A stretch of 64,000 nt of DNA from Flavobacteriaceae bacterium 3519-10 (GCA_000023725.1 CP001673.1:124001-188000); one strand, 5' to 3'; numbered from the stretch's first letter, positions 16,334-25,763 are shown. The notes: generated by a model from the sequence alone, not told the origin. Numbers and translations are program-made.

Positions 16334-18727
16334 CTAATTTGTAATGAGTTTAAAATACTTCGTGCTGCGCCACCATGTAGCCACGGATGTGAATATCACT
16401 ACACTTATTGAACTCAACGGCATAATGATCGCAGCAAATAGCGGCGACATATTGCCGGTTACAGCGAAACTCAGCCCGATAATGTTATAAAAAAAGCTGA
16501 TCGCGAACGTCATTTTCACAATGGTCATCGCATCTTTTGCATAAAGCAGATAATCATTCAGCAGCGGAAGTTTTTCACCCGCCATAATTACATCCGAAGA
16601 CGGTGTAAAGGCGTGTGTATCGTCGGCCACAGCAATCCCGATATCGCTCTGCTTCAGCGCTCCAGCATCATTCAGACCGTCACCGATCATCGCTACCTTT
16701 TCTCCGTTTTGCTGCAGGGTAAGAATGTAGTTGAGTTTATCTTCTGGATTTTGGTTAAACGCCATACCCCGCGAATCGGGAATAATATCCTTTAGCTGTT
16801 GCTGCTCAGACGAATTGTCTCCGCTCAGAATGTGAACCGCGTACTGTTTTAGGTGGCGGAAAAGTCCTGCAAGGTTCTTGCGGTATTCATTTTTAAATAT
16901 GAATTTTCCGAGTAATTCGCCATTTTTACTGATAAATACGGCCGTTTCGAGGTTTTTCGACTCTGCTCCGACCAACTTAGCCGAACCGATTTTGTACACA
17001 TTTCCACGTACTTCAGCTTCGTAACCTTTACCCGCAACTTCGACGAAATTCGTCACCGGAAAGTATTCATCATCAACGCTGATGAAGTCATACAGCGATT
17101 TCGAAAGCGGATGATTTGAGTTTTTAAGTAAAGTTTTAATGTTTTTTAAGTCCTGCTCGCCAATTTCCTCACCTTCAAAAGTGATGTTTGCCTCACTGCT
17201 GTGCGTAATGGTGCCGGTTTTATCGAAAACAAGCGTGTTGATCTTTGCAAGTTTTTCAATCGTGAGCGTATCTTTCACATAAAATTTGTTCCTGCCCAGA
17301 ATCCGCATCACATGACCGAATGTGAACGGTGCCGACAGCGCCAGCGCACATGGGCACGCGATAATTAATATGGCAGCCACTACCTGAAACATTTTCTCGA
17401 AATCTATCGTTGACCAATAAATGCCCGCAATAAGGGTTATTCCGAGGATGATGAACGTGAAATATTTTGAAATCGTATTCGTAAGGGTATCGAGACCGGT
17501 TTCATGTTTCTTGAAAGCTTCTTTGTTCCAAAGCTGTGTTAGATAACTTTGATTTACGGTTTTAATAACTTCCAGCTCGAGGGCTGATCCTACCTGTTTT
17601 CCTCCAGCGAAGATTCTGTCGCCGGGTTTTTTGGGTACCGAAGCGCTTTCTCCGGTGATGAAACTGTTATCGATATTGCCCTCACCACTTATTAAGATGG
17701 CGTCTACCGGAATAATTTCCTGGTTCCGGACCATAATTCTGTGGCCAACTTCCAGATCTGAAAGTAAAATATTCTCACGTTTGCCGTTGAAATCTATTTT
17801 GGTTACCGCAATCGGGTAAAAAGATTTGTAATCGCGGTCGTAGGAGAGTGCGCTGTAGGTTCTTTTCTGGAACAGTTTGCCGAGAAGCATGAAAAACAAA
17901 AGACCGCAAAGCGTGTCAAAATAGCCCGGTCCATAATCGGTTAGAATTTCGTAAATACTTCTACCGTAAAGCATTATGATTCCTAAAACAATCGGTACAT
18001 CAATGTTTACCACTTTGTTTTTAAGTCCGTACCATGCTGATTGAAAATATCCTGAAGCAGAATAAAATACAACCGGCGTAGCTAAAGTAAAAGTGATGAA
18101 GCGGAACAAATGCTTGTATTTTTCCATCCAGAAATCGGTGGTTCCCATAAGCTGTTCCGCATATTCGGGATAACTGAAGAACATTCCGTTGCCAAATGCA
18201 AAGCCCGCCACCGCAAGTTTTAGAAGCAGCGAACGGTCGTAGGTTTCTTCTTTCCTTTCGGCAGATTCCAGCGTGATCACGGGTTTGTAGCCTAGATTTG
18301 TAAGGAATTTGGCAAGTTCGCTCAGCTTAAGTTCCTCGCTGTTAAATGAAATCTGCACGGTTTTCCGCGTAAAGTTCACCTGAGAATAATGGATATTGCT
18401 GTTGAGTGTATGAAGGCTTTCGAGCAGCCAGATGCAGGAAGAACAGTGGATCACCGGAATTTTGAAGTTGACCAGCGTGGTGGTGCCTTCTGAGAAATCA
18501 GTAACCTTATCGAATATTTCCGGGGTATCGAGGTAATCAAACTGTGAGTTTTGTGCACCGTCCGGCCGGATACCTGAGCGCTTATTAAGTTCGTAGAAGG
18601 TTCCTAAATCGTTTGCGTTTAAGATTTCAAAAACCGATTTGCATCCTGCGCAGCAGAAAACTTTGTCATCGAACGGAATCCGCTCTTTAATGATATTTTG
18701 GCCGCAATGGAAACAGTTTTCAGACAT
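16334..18727 (-). CDS. ccoI: CcoI copper-exporting P-type ATPase for cbb3 assembly
   Basis: 797 residues. The N-terminus has a Cys-rich metal site (CFHCGQ and CCAGC, residues about 5-30), then a heavy-metal-associated domain with CSSC (about 95). The P1B ATPase core follows with TGES, the transmembrane CPC motif in ACPCALALSAP, the phosphorylation motif DKTGTIT and the hinge GDGLND. CcoI moves copper out of the cytosol to the periplasmic side so that it can be loaded into CcoN; it is not mainly a detoxification pump. It is divergent from the Crp/Fnr regulator gene. Confidence 0.95.
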   Translation of the reverse strand: MSENCFHCGQNIIKERIPFDDKVFCCAGCKSVFEILNANDLGTFYELNKRSGIRPDGAQNSQFDYLDTPEIFDKVTDFSEGTTTLVNFKIPVIHCSSCIWLLESLHTLNSNIHYSQVNFTRKTVQISFNSEELKLSELAKFLTNLGYKPVITLESAERKEETYDRSLLLKLAVAGFAFGNGMFFSYPEYAEQLMGTTDFWMEKYKHLFRFITFTLATPVVFYSASGYFQSAWYGLKNKVVNIDVPIVLGIIMLYGRSIYEILTDYGPGYFDTLCGLLFFMLLGKLFQKRTYSALSYDRDYKSFYPIAVTKIDFNGKRENILLSDLEVGHRIMVRNQEIIPVDAILISGEGNIDNSFITGESASVPKKPGDRIFAGGKQVGSALELEVIKTVNQSYLTQLWNKEAFKKHETGLDTLTNTISKYFTFIILGITLIAGIYWSTIDFEKMFQVVAAILIIACPCALALSAPFTFGHVMRILGRNKFYVKDTLTIEKLAKINTLVFDKTGTITHSSEANITFEGEEIGEQDLKNIKTLLKNSNHPLSKSLYDFISVDDEYFPVTNFVEVAGKGYEAEVRGNVYKIGSAKLVGAESKNLETAVFISKNGELLGKFIFKNEYRKNLAGLFRHLKQYAVHILSGDNSSEQQQLKDIIPDSRGMAFNQNPEDKLNYILTLQQNGEKVAMIGDGLNDAGALKQSDIGIAVADDTHAFTPSSDVIMAGEKLPLLNDYLLYAKDAMTIVKMTFAISFFYNIIGLSFAVTGNMSPLFAAIIMPLSSISVVIFTSVATWWRSTKYFKLITN

Positions 18728-18747
18728 TATACAGGAAAAATTGCTTG

Positions 18748-18755
18748 CAAAATTA
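18748..18755 (-). promoter_or_regulatory. -7 promoter element of ccoI
   Basis: Minus-strand TAATTTTG fits TAnnTTTG, ending 20 bases before the ccoI ATG at 18727. It overlaps the left arm of the 13-bp inverted repeat, so a protein bound there should block this promoter. Confidence 0.55.
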
Positions 18756-18815
18756 TGACATTTAAACTTGTGCCGGGTCTTTAATTGTCCTATTTTTGCT
18801 GATAAATGTCATAAT
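18752..18815. repeat. Perfect 13-bp inverted repeat in the ccoI / Crp-Fnr divergent promoter
   Basis: ATTATGACATTTA at 18752-18764 and its exact reverse complement TAAATGTCATAAT at 18803-18815. Read in the direction of each gene, both ccoI and the regulator therefore carry the same element, TAAATGTCATAAT, just before the start codon: 24 bases before ccoI and 2 bases before the regulator. The left arm overlaps the ccoI -7 element; the right arm falls in the regulator's leader. Best read as paired operators, possibly for the regulator itself. Confidence 0.65.
18768..18798 (+). promoter_or_regulatory. Promoter of the Crp/Fnr regulator gene
   Basis: TTG at 18768-18770, 20 bases, then TATTTTTG at 18791-18798: a good match to the Bacteroidota -33/-7 promoter with usual spacing. 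The ATG at 18818 is 19 bases downstream. Confidence 0.65.
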
Positions 18816-18817
18816 CT

Positions 18818-19531
18818 ATGTCGCTGGAGAAACAAAAGCTTATTGAAGAAAATCTTAAAAAAGTATTTAATGACGAATCTTTTAAGGAAATGCTATCTGA
18901 GGAAGATTTTGCCCACTATATTTCGGTAAAACAGCAGCTGAAATTCCGAAAAGGAGAAACGATCTTTGAGGACGGTGGAACGCCAAACGGCGTTTATTTT
19001 TTGAATAAAGGAACCGCCAAACTCTCAAAACAGGGCGTATATGGAAAGGAGCATATTTTACGCTTCATTGCTGAAGGAGACCTTATCGGGTACCGTTCGT
19101 TGCTGTGTGGAGAGCAGTTTCAGGCAAGAGCCGAAGCGATGACTGACGTGGAAGCCATATTTTTGCCGTCTGATGTCTTCCTGCATTTGCTCGAAGTAGG
19201 CCCACGCCTCTCGTTTGTGATGTTGCAGAAGATCGCTTTCGAACTCGGAGAATCCTCCAATACGGTAACTGTACTTGCACAGAAAACAGTCCGCGAAAGA
19301 TTAGCGGAAATCCTGCTTTTACTTGAGCAGAAACTCGGCACAGATCCTGAAGGCTTCATTAAGATTACCCTCACGCGCGAAGAAATTGCGAACCTTGTAG
19401 GCACCGCTACTGAAAGTGCAATCAGGCTGATTTCCGAATTTAAACAGGACGGTCTTATCGAGGCGGACGGACGCAGCCTTAAAATACTGAACCGCGAAAA
19501 ACTTATCAAACTGGGACACGTTACTTTATAA
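18818..19531 (+). CDS. Crp/Fnr-family transcriptional regulator
   Basis: 237 residues. A cyclic-nucleotide-binding-type beta barrel spans about residues 25-145 (GETIFEDGGTPNGVYFLNKG is typical), then a dimer helix, then a winged helix-turn-helix at about 180-230 with TREEIANLVGTATESAIRLISEF. There is no N-terminal cysteine cluster as in E. coli FNR; the only cysteine seen is in LLCGEQ, so oxygen sensing through a 4Fe-4S cluster is unlikely. Divergent to ccoI and the cbb3 genes, so it probably adjusts respiration to oxygen or redox state through another signal. It may bind the 13-bp repeat in front of its own gene. Confidence 0.9.
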   Translation: MSLEKQKLIEENLKKVFNDESFKEMLSEEDFAHYISVKQQLKFRKGETIFEDGGTPNGVYFLNKGTAKLSKQGVYGKEHILRFIAEGDLIGYRSLLCGEQFQARAEAMTDVEAIFLPSDVFLHLLEVGPRLSFVMLQKIAFELGESSNTVTVLAQKTVRERLAEILLLLEQKLGTDPEGFIKITLTREEIANLVGTATESAIRLISEFKQDGLIEADGRSLKILNREKLIKLGHVTL

Positions 19532-19558
19532 GTTTAAGTATTGACAGCCAGGTAAATA

Positions 19559-19566
19559 TACGTTTG
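19559..19566 (+). promoter_or_regulatory. -7 promoter element upstream of panB
   Basis: TACGTTTG fits TAnnTTTG; a TTG at 19541-19543 lies 15 bases upstream, slightly closer than usual. The panB ATG is 49 bases downstream. Confidence 0.4.
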
Positions 19567-19615
19567 CTTTAACGTGATGAAGCGCTTTCAATAATCTAAT
19601 AACAACCAAATTGCC

Positions 19616-20431
19616 ATGTCTGTACATTCAGAAATAAAAAAAATTACCACCGAGACTTTGCGGAAAATGAAATTCGACAAAGAGAAAATCACAATGCTTA
19701 CGGCATATGATTTCACAACTGCAAAAATGGTGGATGCAGGCGGAGTAGACAGTATCCTAATCGGCGATTCGGCAGCCAATGTGATGGCGGGTTTCGAGAC
19801 GACGCTTCCTATCACGCTTGATCAGATGATTTATCATACCCAATGTGTGGTACGCGGTGTGGAACGGGCGCTTGTCGTGGCTGATTTACCATTTGGGTCT
19901 TATCAGAGTAATTCTGAAAAAGCACTCGAATCAGCGGTGAGAATGATGAAGGAAGGTGGTGCCCACGCAATTAAAGTTGAAGGCGGTATCGAAATTGAAA
20001 AATCAATTAAAAAAATCATCAACGCGGGGATTCCCGTTATGGGCCATCTCGGACTTACGCCGCAGTCGATTTATCAGTTCGGCACGTATAAAGTACGCGC
20101 AAAAGAAGACGCCGAAGCTGAAAAATTATTGAAAGATGCCAAGCTGCTGGAAGAGCTCGGATGTTTTGCGGTAGTCCTGGAAAAAATTCCTGCCGATCTG
20201 GCAAAGCTGGTTTCTGAAAGTATTTCAATTCCTACAATCGGCATTGGCGCGGGCCCCGATTGCGACGGGCAGGTGCTCGTTTACCACGATATGGTAGGCA
20301 TGAACAAAGGCTTTTCGCCAAAATTTTTAAGAAGATATCTCGATTTATACACCGAAATTACCGGCGCCGTTTCGCAATATGTGAAAGACGTAAAATCTGC
20401 TGATTTCCCCAACCAAAACGAAAGTTACTAA
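19616..20431 (+). CDS. panB: 3-methyl-2-oxobutanoate hydroxymethyltransferase
   Basis: 271 residues, normal length. A TIM-barrel enzyme with the family signatures [34 protein letters not shown] and [17 protein letters not shown]. It transfers a hydroxymethyl group from methylene-tetrahydrofolate to 3-methyl-2-oxobutanoate to give ketopantoate, the first committed step to pantothenate and coenzyme A. No other pan gene lies in the window. The stop abuts the start of a small membrane-protein gene. Confidence 0.97.
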   Translation: MSVHSEIKKITTETLRKMKFDKEKITMLTAYDFTTAKMVDAGGVDSILIGDSAANVMAGFETTLPITLDQMIYHTQCVVRGVERALVVADLPFGSYQSNSEKALESAVRMMKEGGAHAIKVEGGIEIEKSIKKIINAGIPVMGHLGLTPQSIYQFGTYKVRAKEDAEAEKLLKDAKLLEELGCFAVVLEKIPADLAKLVSESISIPTIGIGAGPDCDGQVLVYHDMVGMNKGFSPKFLRRYLDLYTEITGAVSQYVKDVKSADFPNQNESY

Positions 20432-20767
20432 ATGAATACCAATACACAGACTATCCAGGGCGTTTTATCCATCGCCGCACTTCTTTGCCTCGTTGTAGGC
20501 TTTTTCGACCTTTTCTCGCCGGAGATCAATGACCTGATGTACAACAAACTTTTCTACATCTTAATTGGAGCAAGTTTCTATTTTCAGGCACCCACATTAA
20601 CCAATAAAAACCTGCTATACCCAATGTACGCCGCGGCTGCACTTTGTATCATCGGCGCGTTTCTGCCTGCCGATTCACAATTTGCGGTCATCAAAACAAT
20701 TGGACTTTTTGCAGGGGTGATTCTCTCGATTTTCAACAGACCAAGAGCTGTTAGAAGAGATCAGTAA
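20432..20767 (+). CDS. Small integral membrane protein, 111 aa
   Basis: Starts on the base after the panB stop, so it is probably translated from the panB mRNA. Four hydrophobic segments (about residues 8-28, 35-52, 60-78 and 84-102) joined by short loops, ending in a basic RPRAVRRDQ tail. No family recognised. Its last seven bases overlap the end of the convergent haem-binding protein gene. Function unknown; nothing in the sequence ties it to pantothenate. Confidence 0.75.
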   Translation: MNTNTQTIQGVLSIAALLCLVVGFFDLFSPEINDLMYNKLFYILIGASFYFQAPTLTNKNLLYPMYAAAALCIIGAFLPADSQFAVIKTIGLFAGVILSIFNRPRAVRRDQ

Positions 20768-21219
20768 TCGCCTGATTTCAGAATATTTTCAAAATAATTT
20801 GCAAGCAACTCCCGCTCTTCTTTAGTTAGATTAGCGGTTGGATGCTTCGTTATATAGGCCGGAAGCGGCATTTCGTACTGTCGGACGGACCGTACGGTAT
20901 TTTCGAGCATGCTTTTTTTCAGATATTCATTGTAATTTCCCCATTCTGAGAGGTTCAGATGTTCGCGGCCTTCGCTGATATGGTTTTTTATAGACCACGA
21001 AACCGGCGCTACATACGCATAATCCGGATAAACAGTTTCGTTCGAATGACAGTCGTAGCAAGCTTTTATTAAAATATTTCTGACAGCTGGCGGCGTTTTG
21101 AATACATTCACAAAATTCACTTTCGCATCTACGGGCTTGTTCACCCTGTCTATCGGGATAAACTGCATTACAGCAATCACAATCAGTGACCAAAAGCTAA
21201 TTTTTTTAAATATTTTCAT
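20761..21219 (-). CDS. Haem-binding domain protein with one c-type haem site
   Basis: 152 residues. An N-terminal membrane anchor or uncleaved signal (residues about 5-22) is followed by CYDCH (about residue 54), a CxxCH haem c site, in the context ACYDCHSNETVYPDYAYVAP typical of the Haem_bd family of Bacteroidota. The C-terminal part includes KEERELLANYFENIL. Located in the periplasm, function unknown but probably electron transfer or sensing. It follows the Ig-like lipoprotein gene with no gap (stop at 21220, start at 21219). Confidence 0.85.
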   Translation of the reverse strand: MKIFKKISFWSLIVIAVMQFIPIDRVNKPVDAKVNFVNVFKTPPAVRNILIKACYDCHSNETVYPDYAYVAPVSWSIKNHISEGREHLNLSEWGNYNEYLKKSMLENTVRSVRQYEMPLPAYITKHPTANLTKEERELLANYFENILKSGDY

Positions 21220-22896
21220 TTACGGCTTTTCGGTAAGTTCTGCAGGTGTCTGATCTTCGGGTTGCGAAGTGCCAGGCGTTTCAGGTGTTGTGGTGTTAAG
21301 ATTCCAGGTTTCCCTTATTTCCCAGAGTGGCCGCACTTCAATGGTTTTATCGAGCACAAAAACGTCTTCGGCGAATTCTTCTGAAGCTAAATCTGCGGAA
21401 TCCCAGATGCCGTTTTCATTATTATCAACCAAAATCCTCAGTCTGTACTTTGCAGGTTTTAGTGAATTAAATGTGATTATTTCACTTTTCCCAAATCTTG
21501 AATAAAGTATTTTTCCGTTTTCGCTGAGCAGCTGGAACCAGAAGTTCTGCGTCGGGGCATTTTCTAAAGTAACTGCAAGGGAACCGAAATTTTCGGTTTT
21601 ATCAGATTCAAAATCAAACCGGTAAGACTTGATAATGGCTTCGTAATAAGACGAAACGGTTTCTTTGGGAACGGTGAGAGAGTATTTTTTACCTTCTTTA
21701 AATGCGGACTGTATCTGGATCTGAAACGGATTTGCGTCCGATATTTTTGCGGTGAATTCCTGTGAAACGCTGTCTGAAACCAGGCTCCATTTTTCAGGCT
21801 GAATTCTGTCGATAAAGTAGTTTGAAGTGATTATGAAATCATCGTTCGGTGCGAGGAGATTCCCTTTCGCGTTCGAAACCGTCATCTCATTTTTGGCATT
21901 ATGACGGTAAAAAAGTGAAACTGTATCCTGTTTGATGCCGTCATCATAGCTGAATCTCAGATTCTCGCTTGCTGTGGTTCCTACATTAAGTTTCAACGCA
22001 TCAAACCAAATGTGTACGGAATCAGATTTTGGCCTGTGCGTGATTTTATAATCCTGAATTTTTTCATTGAGTGACAGCACTTTCACGGTTTGCGGGTTGC
22101 CTTCGAACGTCATTAAGATGCCACCAGGTGTTTCTTTCATTTCAGTATATTTCACCGCTTTTCGTGATGGATAGAGATTAATGTTCAGGCCCGAAATGCT
22201 TTTATCGAGAACAAGGGAATCTTTCAAAAACCCGACTCTTTCGTTGCCTGGATCATACACGGAATTCGAATTGCTGTCTTCAAAGGCTAGGATGCGGTAG
22301 TTTCCGGGCGACAGATAATTAAGTTCAAAATAACCGTCAGGATCTGCCTTGGTAATGTAGTACGGTTTCTGCCGGTAATCCATCGAATCTTTGTGGCGGT
22401 AAAGACCCACCACTAAATTTGCATCTTCTTTCGCGTTTTCGTCCGCAATCACACTTTTCACTTCGCCGCTGATATAAAGATCATCGATCTTTTCGCCGGT
22501 TGAAAAAGCAAAATTGAAGTACTGAAGAGCGTTTCCTTCGTTATTGTCCTGAATTGCGTTGCCGAAATTGAAATTATAAGTGGTATTCGCCTGCAGCGTG
22601 TCGTCCCATTTGATGAGAAGATATTTATTGGCCATTCCCGAAGGAATTATTTTGGTCATTTTAGCAAGTGGTGGCGAAATGATGAGCTGCTTGTTTATTT
22701 CTTTAAGCGTAATGTATTCGTCGAAATCGATCCGTAATTCGCGGATGTCGCGCGGAACATTAACCCTCGAAGTATCGATATTGGTACCGATCACATTAGG
22801 CGGAATGGTGTCCCTGTCGCCTCCCACAGGCGATCCCACACGGGCACACGAAAACAGCACGAAGTTGAGCAGAAAAAGAAAAATAATTTTCTTCAT
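21220..22896 (-). CDS. Lipoprotein with SbsA Ig-like N-terminal domain
   Basis: 558 residues. Signal peptide with lipobox LFSC, then the typical SbsA Ig-like start VGSPVGGDRDTIPPNVIGT, reading on as LRIDFDEYITLKEINKQLIISP. Several beta-sandwich-like segments follow, including a carboxypeptidase-regulatory-like SPGNYRILAFEDSNSNSVYDPG and a second copy, PAKYRLRILVDNNENGIWDSAD, near residue 480. The C-terminus is Pro/Thr/Glu-rich. Such proteins are common and conserved in Bacteroidota; they are thought to sit on the outer membrane, role unknown. Confidence 0.85.
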   Translation of the reverse strand: MKKIIFLFLLNFVLFSCARVGSPVGGDRDTIPPNVIGTNIDTSRVNVPRDIRELRIDFDEYITLKEINKQLIISPPLAKMTKIIPSGMANKYLLIKWDDTLQANTTYNFNFGNAIQDNNEGNALQYFNFAFSTGEKIDDLYISGEVKSVIADENAKEDANLVVGLYRHKDSMDYRQKPYYITKADPDGYFELNYLSPGNYRILAFEDSNSNSVYDPGNERVGFLKDSLVLDKSISGLNINLYPSRKAVKYTEMKETPGGILMTFEGNPQTVKVLSLNEKIQDYKITHRPKSDSVHIWFDALKLNVGTTASENLRFSYDDGIKQDTVSLFYRHNAKNEMTVSNAKGNLLAPNDDFIITSNYFIDRIQPEKWSLVSDSVSQEFTAKISDANPFQIQIQSAFKEGKKYSLTVPKETVSSYYEAIIKSYRFDFESDKTENFGSLAVTLENAPTQNFWFQLLSENGKILYSRFGKSEIITFNSLKPAKYRLRILVDNNENGIWDSADLASEEFAEDVFVLDKTIEVRPLWEIRETWNLNTTTPETPGTSQPEDQTPAELTEKP

Positions 22897-22923
22897 TTAA
22901 AAATTTTGAACAAATTTAAGGAA

Positions 22924-24201
22924 TTATTCAGTGTAGGTATCGCTGCCGTGGGTAGGATCCGGTGCCACGCCGTTTTTTGCCGTGTCGCTTCCCTGTATAA
23001 TTTTCTGAAGCTTCTCTGTCTCCGCCGGGAAATCTTCAAACAGCCCCGAAAGTGCGAGCGAGGAGTAAACCCGTCGCGAATATTTATTTCCAATTGCGAT
23101 AATTGTCACATTTGATTTAAGCAGATGCGCGAATACTGAATTGGTGCCGTGCCACCAGCCATTGTGGTAAGTAAGTTTTTCGCCGTTACCGTAAATTTTC
23201 ATCCGGAAACCGATGCCGTAATTATTTATTCCGGGCCGCTCATTGCTGTAAGGCTCAAAGATCATATTGTGTAGATCTTCACGCAGGAAATTCTCCGCGA
23301 ACATTGCTTTGGAGAAATTCAGAAGATCCCGCGGAGTTGTATACACGTTTTTATCGCCATAAATTGCATCAAGCTTGTCATAAGGATAAACGGCCGGCCC
23401 ACGCTGAAAAAACGATTTTGCGGCAGTGGCAGTATCTTTTTCCTGAAAAATATAGGTGTTTTTCATTTTTAACGGTCGGAAAATAATCTGCTGCATCGCC
23501 TCCGGAAACGGTGTGGCGGTTACTTTTTCGATGATGAGTGCGAGCAGTGCGTAGTTCGTGTTGCAATACATAAAACCGGTGTCGGTTTGCCGTGAAAGCT
23601 CAGGCTTGTAACGCACAAGCATATTCAGCACATCCTGATTTGTGAGGAATTTCTTCGACAGTTCAGCCGGCTCAGGCTCGATCTTTTCAATAAAATATTC
23701 ATACTTTGGCAAGCCGCTGCGCTGGGTGAGCAGAGAAAAAACAGTAACTTTTGGATACGGAAATTTCGGGAAGAATTTTGTAACAGGATCTGCGAGTTCT
23801 ATTTTGCGCGCTTCGACGAGCTTCATCGCGGCCATCGCCGTAACCGATTTGGAAATTGAGGCCACGTGCAGTGCAACGGTATCGTTCACCGGCATCTGTT
23901 TGTTGCCCTGGCCGTAGCCAAGATAGCTTTCGTATAGAATTTCGTCTCCCTTGGCCACCAGAAATCCGCCCCACAAATCGCCCTTCATCCATACCTTCTG
24001 ATAATATTGGTCGATTACGGATACGATTGAATCTTTGTTTTTAAGCCGGTTGTCTCTGCCTTTAAAAATTTCGTCGAGTTCTATCTCCCCAAAGTTGGGC
24101 AGCGTGGAAACGGGGTTTTGATCTTGTGCTGTTTCTTTCTTGCATGAGAGTAGTAAGAAACTTAAAATCATCAGGAATATGATCCTCCGGAATGCTGTCA
24201 T
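22924..24201 (-). CDS. Serine hydrolase of the beta-lactamase/class C PBP family, lipoprotein
   Basis: 425 residues. Signal peptide with lipobox LLSC followed by KKETAQDQ. The catalytic motifs of the penicillin-binding protein superfamily are visible: Ser-x-x-Lys in ASISKSVTAM (about residue 118), Tyr-x-Asn in MYCNTNYALL (about 215) and HNG in TYHNGWWHG (about 355), replacing KTG. Such enzymes include peptidases and esterases acting on cell-wall fragments or secondary substrates, so antibiotic resistance should not be assumed. The lysine-rich +2 to +4 residues after the cysteine may signal surface exposure. Gap of 28 bases to the Ig-like lipoprotein gene. Confidence 0.85.
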   Translation of the reverse strand: MTAFRRIIFLMILSFLLLSCKKETAQDQNPVSTLPNFGEIELDEIFKGRDNRLKNKDSIVSVIDQYYQKVWMKGDLWGGFLVAKGDEILYESYLGYGQGNKQMPVNDTVALHVASISKSVTAMAAMKLVEARKIELADPVTKFFPKFPYPKVTVFSLLTQRSGLPKYEYFIEKIEPEPAELSKKFLTNQDVLNMLVRYKPELSRQTDTGFMYCNTNYALLALIIEKVTATPFPEAMQQIIFRPLKMKNTYIFQEKDTATAAKSFFQRGPAVYPYDKLDAIYGDKNVYTTPRDLLNFSKAMFAENFLREDLHNMIFEPYSNERPGINNYGIGFRMKIYGNGEKLTYHNGWWHGTNSVFAHLLKSNVTIIAIGNKYSRRVYSSLALSGLFEDFPAETEKLQKIIQGSDTAKNGVAPDPTHGSDTYTE

Positions 24202-24283
24202 TAAAAAATATTTGATCTGAAAAAGTGCCGCAATATAAGAGGATTTTGGCAGAAACGGCTAAGGCGCCAGTCATAAAGATTTG

Positions 24284-25219
24284 TTAACGCACCGGAAATG
24301 CGGCGATAATTTTATCAACAATAACCTGCGCAAGTTTTTCTTTGCTTTGGGTGGTCCAGCCGGCGATATGCGGCGTAATGATCACTTTCTCGCACGACAG
24401 CAGATACTTTAAATCCTGGTTTTCGGTCTCAATTTTTTCGAATGAAGCCTTCTCATATTCAAGCACATCCAAACAGGCACCTTTTATCTTTCCTGATTTT
24501 AAATATGTAATGAGGTCTGCCGTAAGTACATTTTTTCCGCGGGCCGTGTTGATGAAATAAAAATCCTTCTTCATTGACGAAATAAATTCTTCGTTGATGA
24601 AATGGCGCGTCTGCGGAGCTTCAGGCAGATGTAAACTCAAGACATCCGCTTCATTCTGTAAAGTATGGAGTGAAACCTGCTCAGCAAATTCATCAGAAAG
24701 ATTGGGCAGGATGTCGTAGAAAATCACTTTAACACCGAAGCCCGAGAGCCTTTTAGCGACGGCTCTGCCCATATTTCCGTACCCGATAATTCCAAATGTT
24801 TTGCCCAAAAGTTCGTCACCGCGGTTTTCTTCGCGACGCCAAATGCCGTTCTTCACCTCGTGTGACGAGATTAAAAGCCTGTGCATAAGAATGAGTAGCA
24901 TACCCAAGACATGTTCAGCCACTGCATCGCGGTTTCCTTCCGGCGAACTGATCACACGGATGTTGTTCCGTTCCGCGAACTCTACATCTATATTTTCGAG
25001 ACCCGCGCCTACGCGTGCGATGAATTTGAGATTTTTTGCGTGTTCGATGAACCTACGGTCAATCGGGATCCGGCTGCGCAGAATAATGCCGTCGTAATTT
25101 TCAATTTTATTTAATATTTCGTCATAGCTGGAACTGAAATCTTCATCAATCCTAAAACCGCGCGCAGCGAGTTGCTGCACAATGAGCGGATGATTTTTAT
25201 CGAGCTGAAGGATTTTCAT
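24284..25219 (-). CDS. D-isomer-specific 2-hydroxyacid dehydrogenase
   Basis: 311 residues from ATG 25219 (TTG at 25222 adds one Met and is less likely). A split N-terminal substrate domain and a Rossmann NAD domain with GIIGYGNMGRAVAKRL (about 145). Catalytic residues are visible: Arg in INTARGKNVLTADL (about 228), and His in ITPHIAGWT (about 282). Closest relatives by eye are 3-phosphoglycerate dehydrogenase-like reductases of Bacteroidota lacking the C-terminal ACT domain; the substrate may be phosphoglycerate or another 2-hydroxyacid such as pyridoxine-pathway erythronate phosphate. No serC is adjacent. Confidence 0.85.
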   Translation of the reverse strand: MKILQLDKNHPLIVQQLAARGFRIDEDFSSSYDEILNKIENYDGIILRSRIPIDRRFIEHAKNLKFIARVGAGLENIDVEFAERNNIRVISSPEGNRDAVAEHVLGMLLILMHRLLISSHEVKNGIWRREENRGDELLGKTFGIIGYGNMGRAVAKRLSGFGVKVIFYDILPNLSDEFAEQVSLHTLQNEADVLSLHLPEAPQTRHFINEEFISSMKKDFYFINTARGKNVLTADLITYLKSGKIKGACLDVLEYEKASFEKIETENQDLKYLLSCEKVIITPHIAGWTTQSKEKLAQVIVDKIIAAFPVR

Positions 25220-25236
25220 CAACGGATATTAAAGAA

Positions 25237-25755
25237 TTAAACTGCTGAAAATAGTTTTTTAAGTTCTACAGAATCAGCTGCTTTCATCCGGCCTGAGAAG
25301 ATTAGTGAAAGTTCCTTGCGACGCAAGGCCGCGTCAAATCTTAGAATTTCTTCCTCAGTTTCGGGCTCCATCTGAGGGATAGGTATCGGACGGTTGAACT
25401 CGTCTACAGCCACAAAAGTGTAAATACCTTCGTTTGTGTGTGTTTTTGTCTGGTTAATCGGGTCATCCAGCCATACATCGACGTAAATCTCCATTGAGGT
25501 TGAAAAAGCGCGTGAGACTTTGGATTCCAGAACTACAATTCCGCCTTCGGGAATTGGAAAATTAAATGATACGTGGTTTACTGAGGCCGTTACAACGCGT
25601 CTTTCGCAATGCCGTGCAGCAGAAATCGATGCGCAACGGTCCATTTTTGCGAGCAATTCGCCCCCAAACAGGTTGCGCAGCGAGTTGGTTTCGTTTGGCA
25701 ACACAATGTTAGTCATCACCGTTAATGATTCTGACGCTGTTTTTATTTTTCCCAT
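25237..25755 (-). CDS. Acyl-CoA thioesterase, hotdog fold (YciA-like)
   Basis: 172 residues, single hotdog domain. The conserved active-site region N-x-x-GNxFGG is present as SLRNLFGGELLAKMD (about residues 26-40), followed by VTASVNHVSFNFPIPEGG. Such enzymes release free CoA from acyl-CoAs in the cytosol. Spacing of 17 bases to the dehydrogenase gene and 8 bases to the HU-like gene suggests one operon of three. Confidence 0.88.
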   Translation of the reverse strand: MGKIKTASESLTVMTNIVLPNETNSLRNLFGGELLAKMDRCASISAARHCERRVVTASVNHVSFNFPIPEGGIVVLESKVSRAFSTSMEIYVDVWLDDPINQTKTHTNEGIYTFVAVDEFNRPIPIPQMEPETEEEILRFDAALRRKELSLIFSGRMKAADSVELKKLFSAV

Positions 25756-25763
25756 TAAATTGT

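Noticed and set aside
22924-24201. Beta-lactamase conferring antibiotic resistance
   Set aside because: SxxK, YxN and HxG motifs define the wider serine-hydrolase family; nothing specific to beta-lactam hydrolysis is seen.
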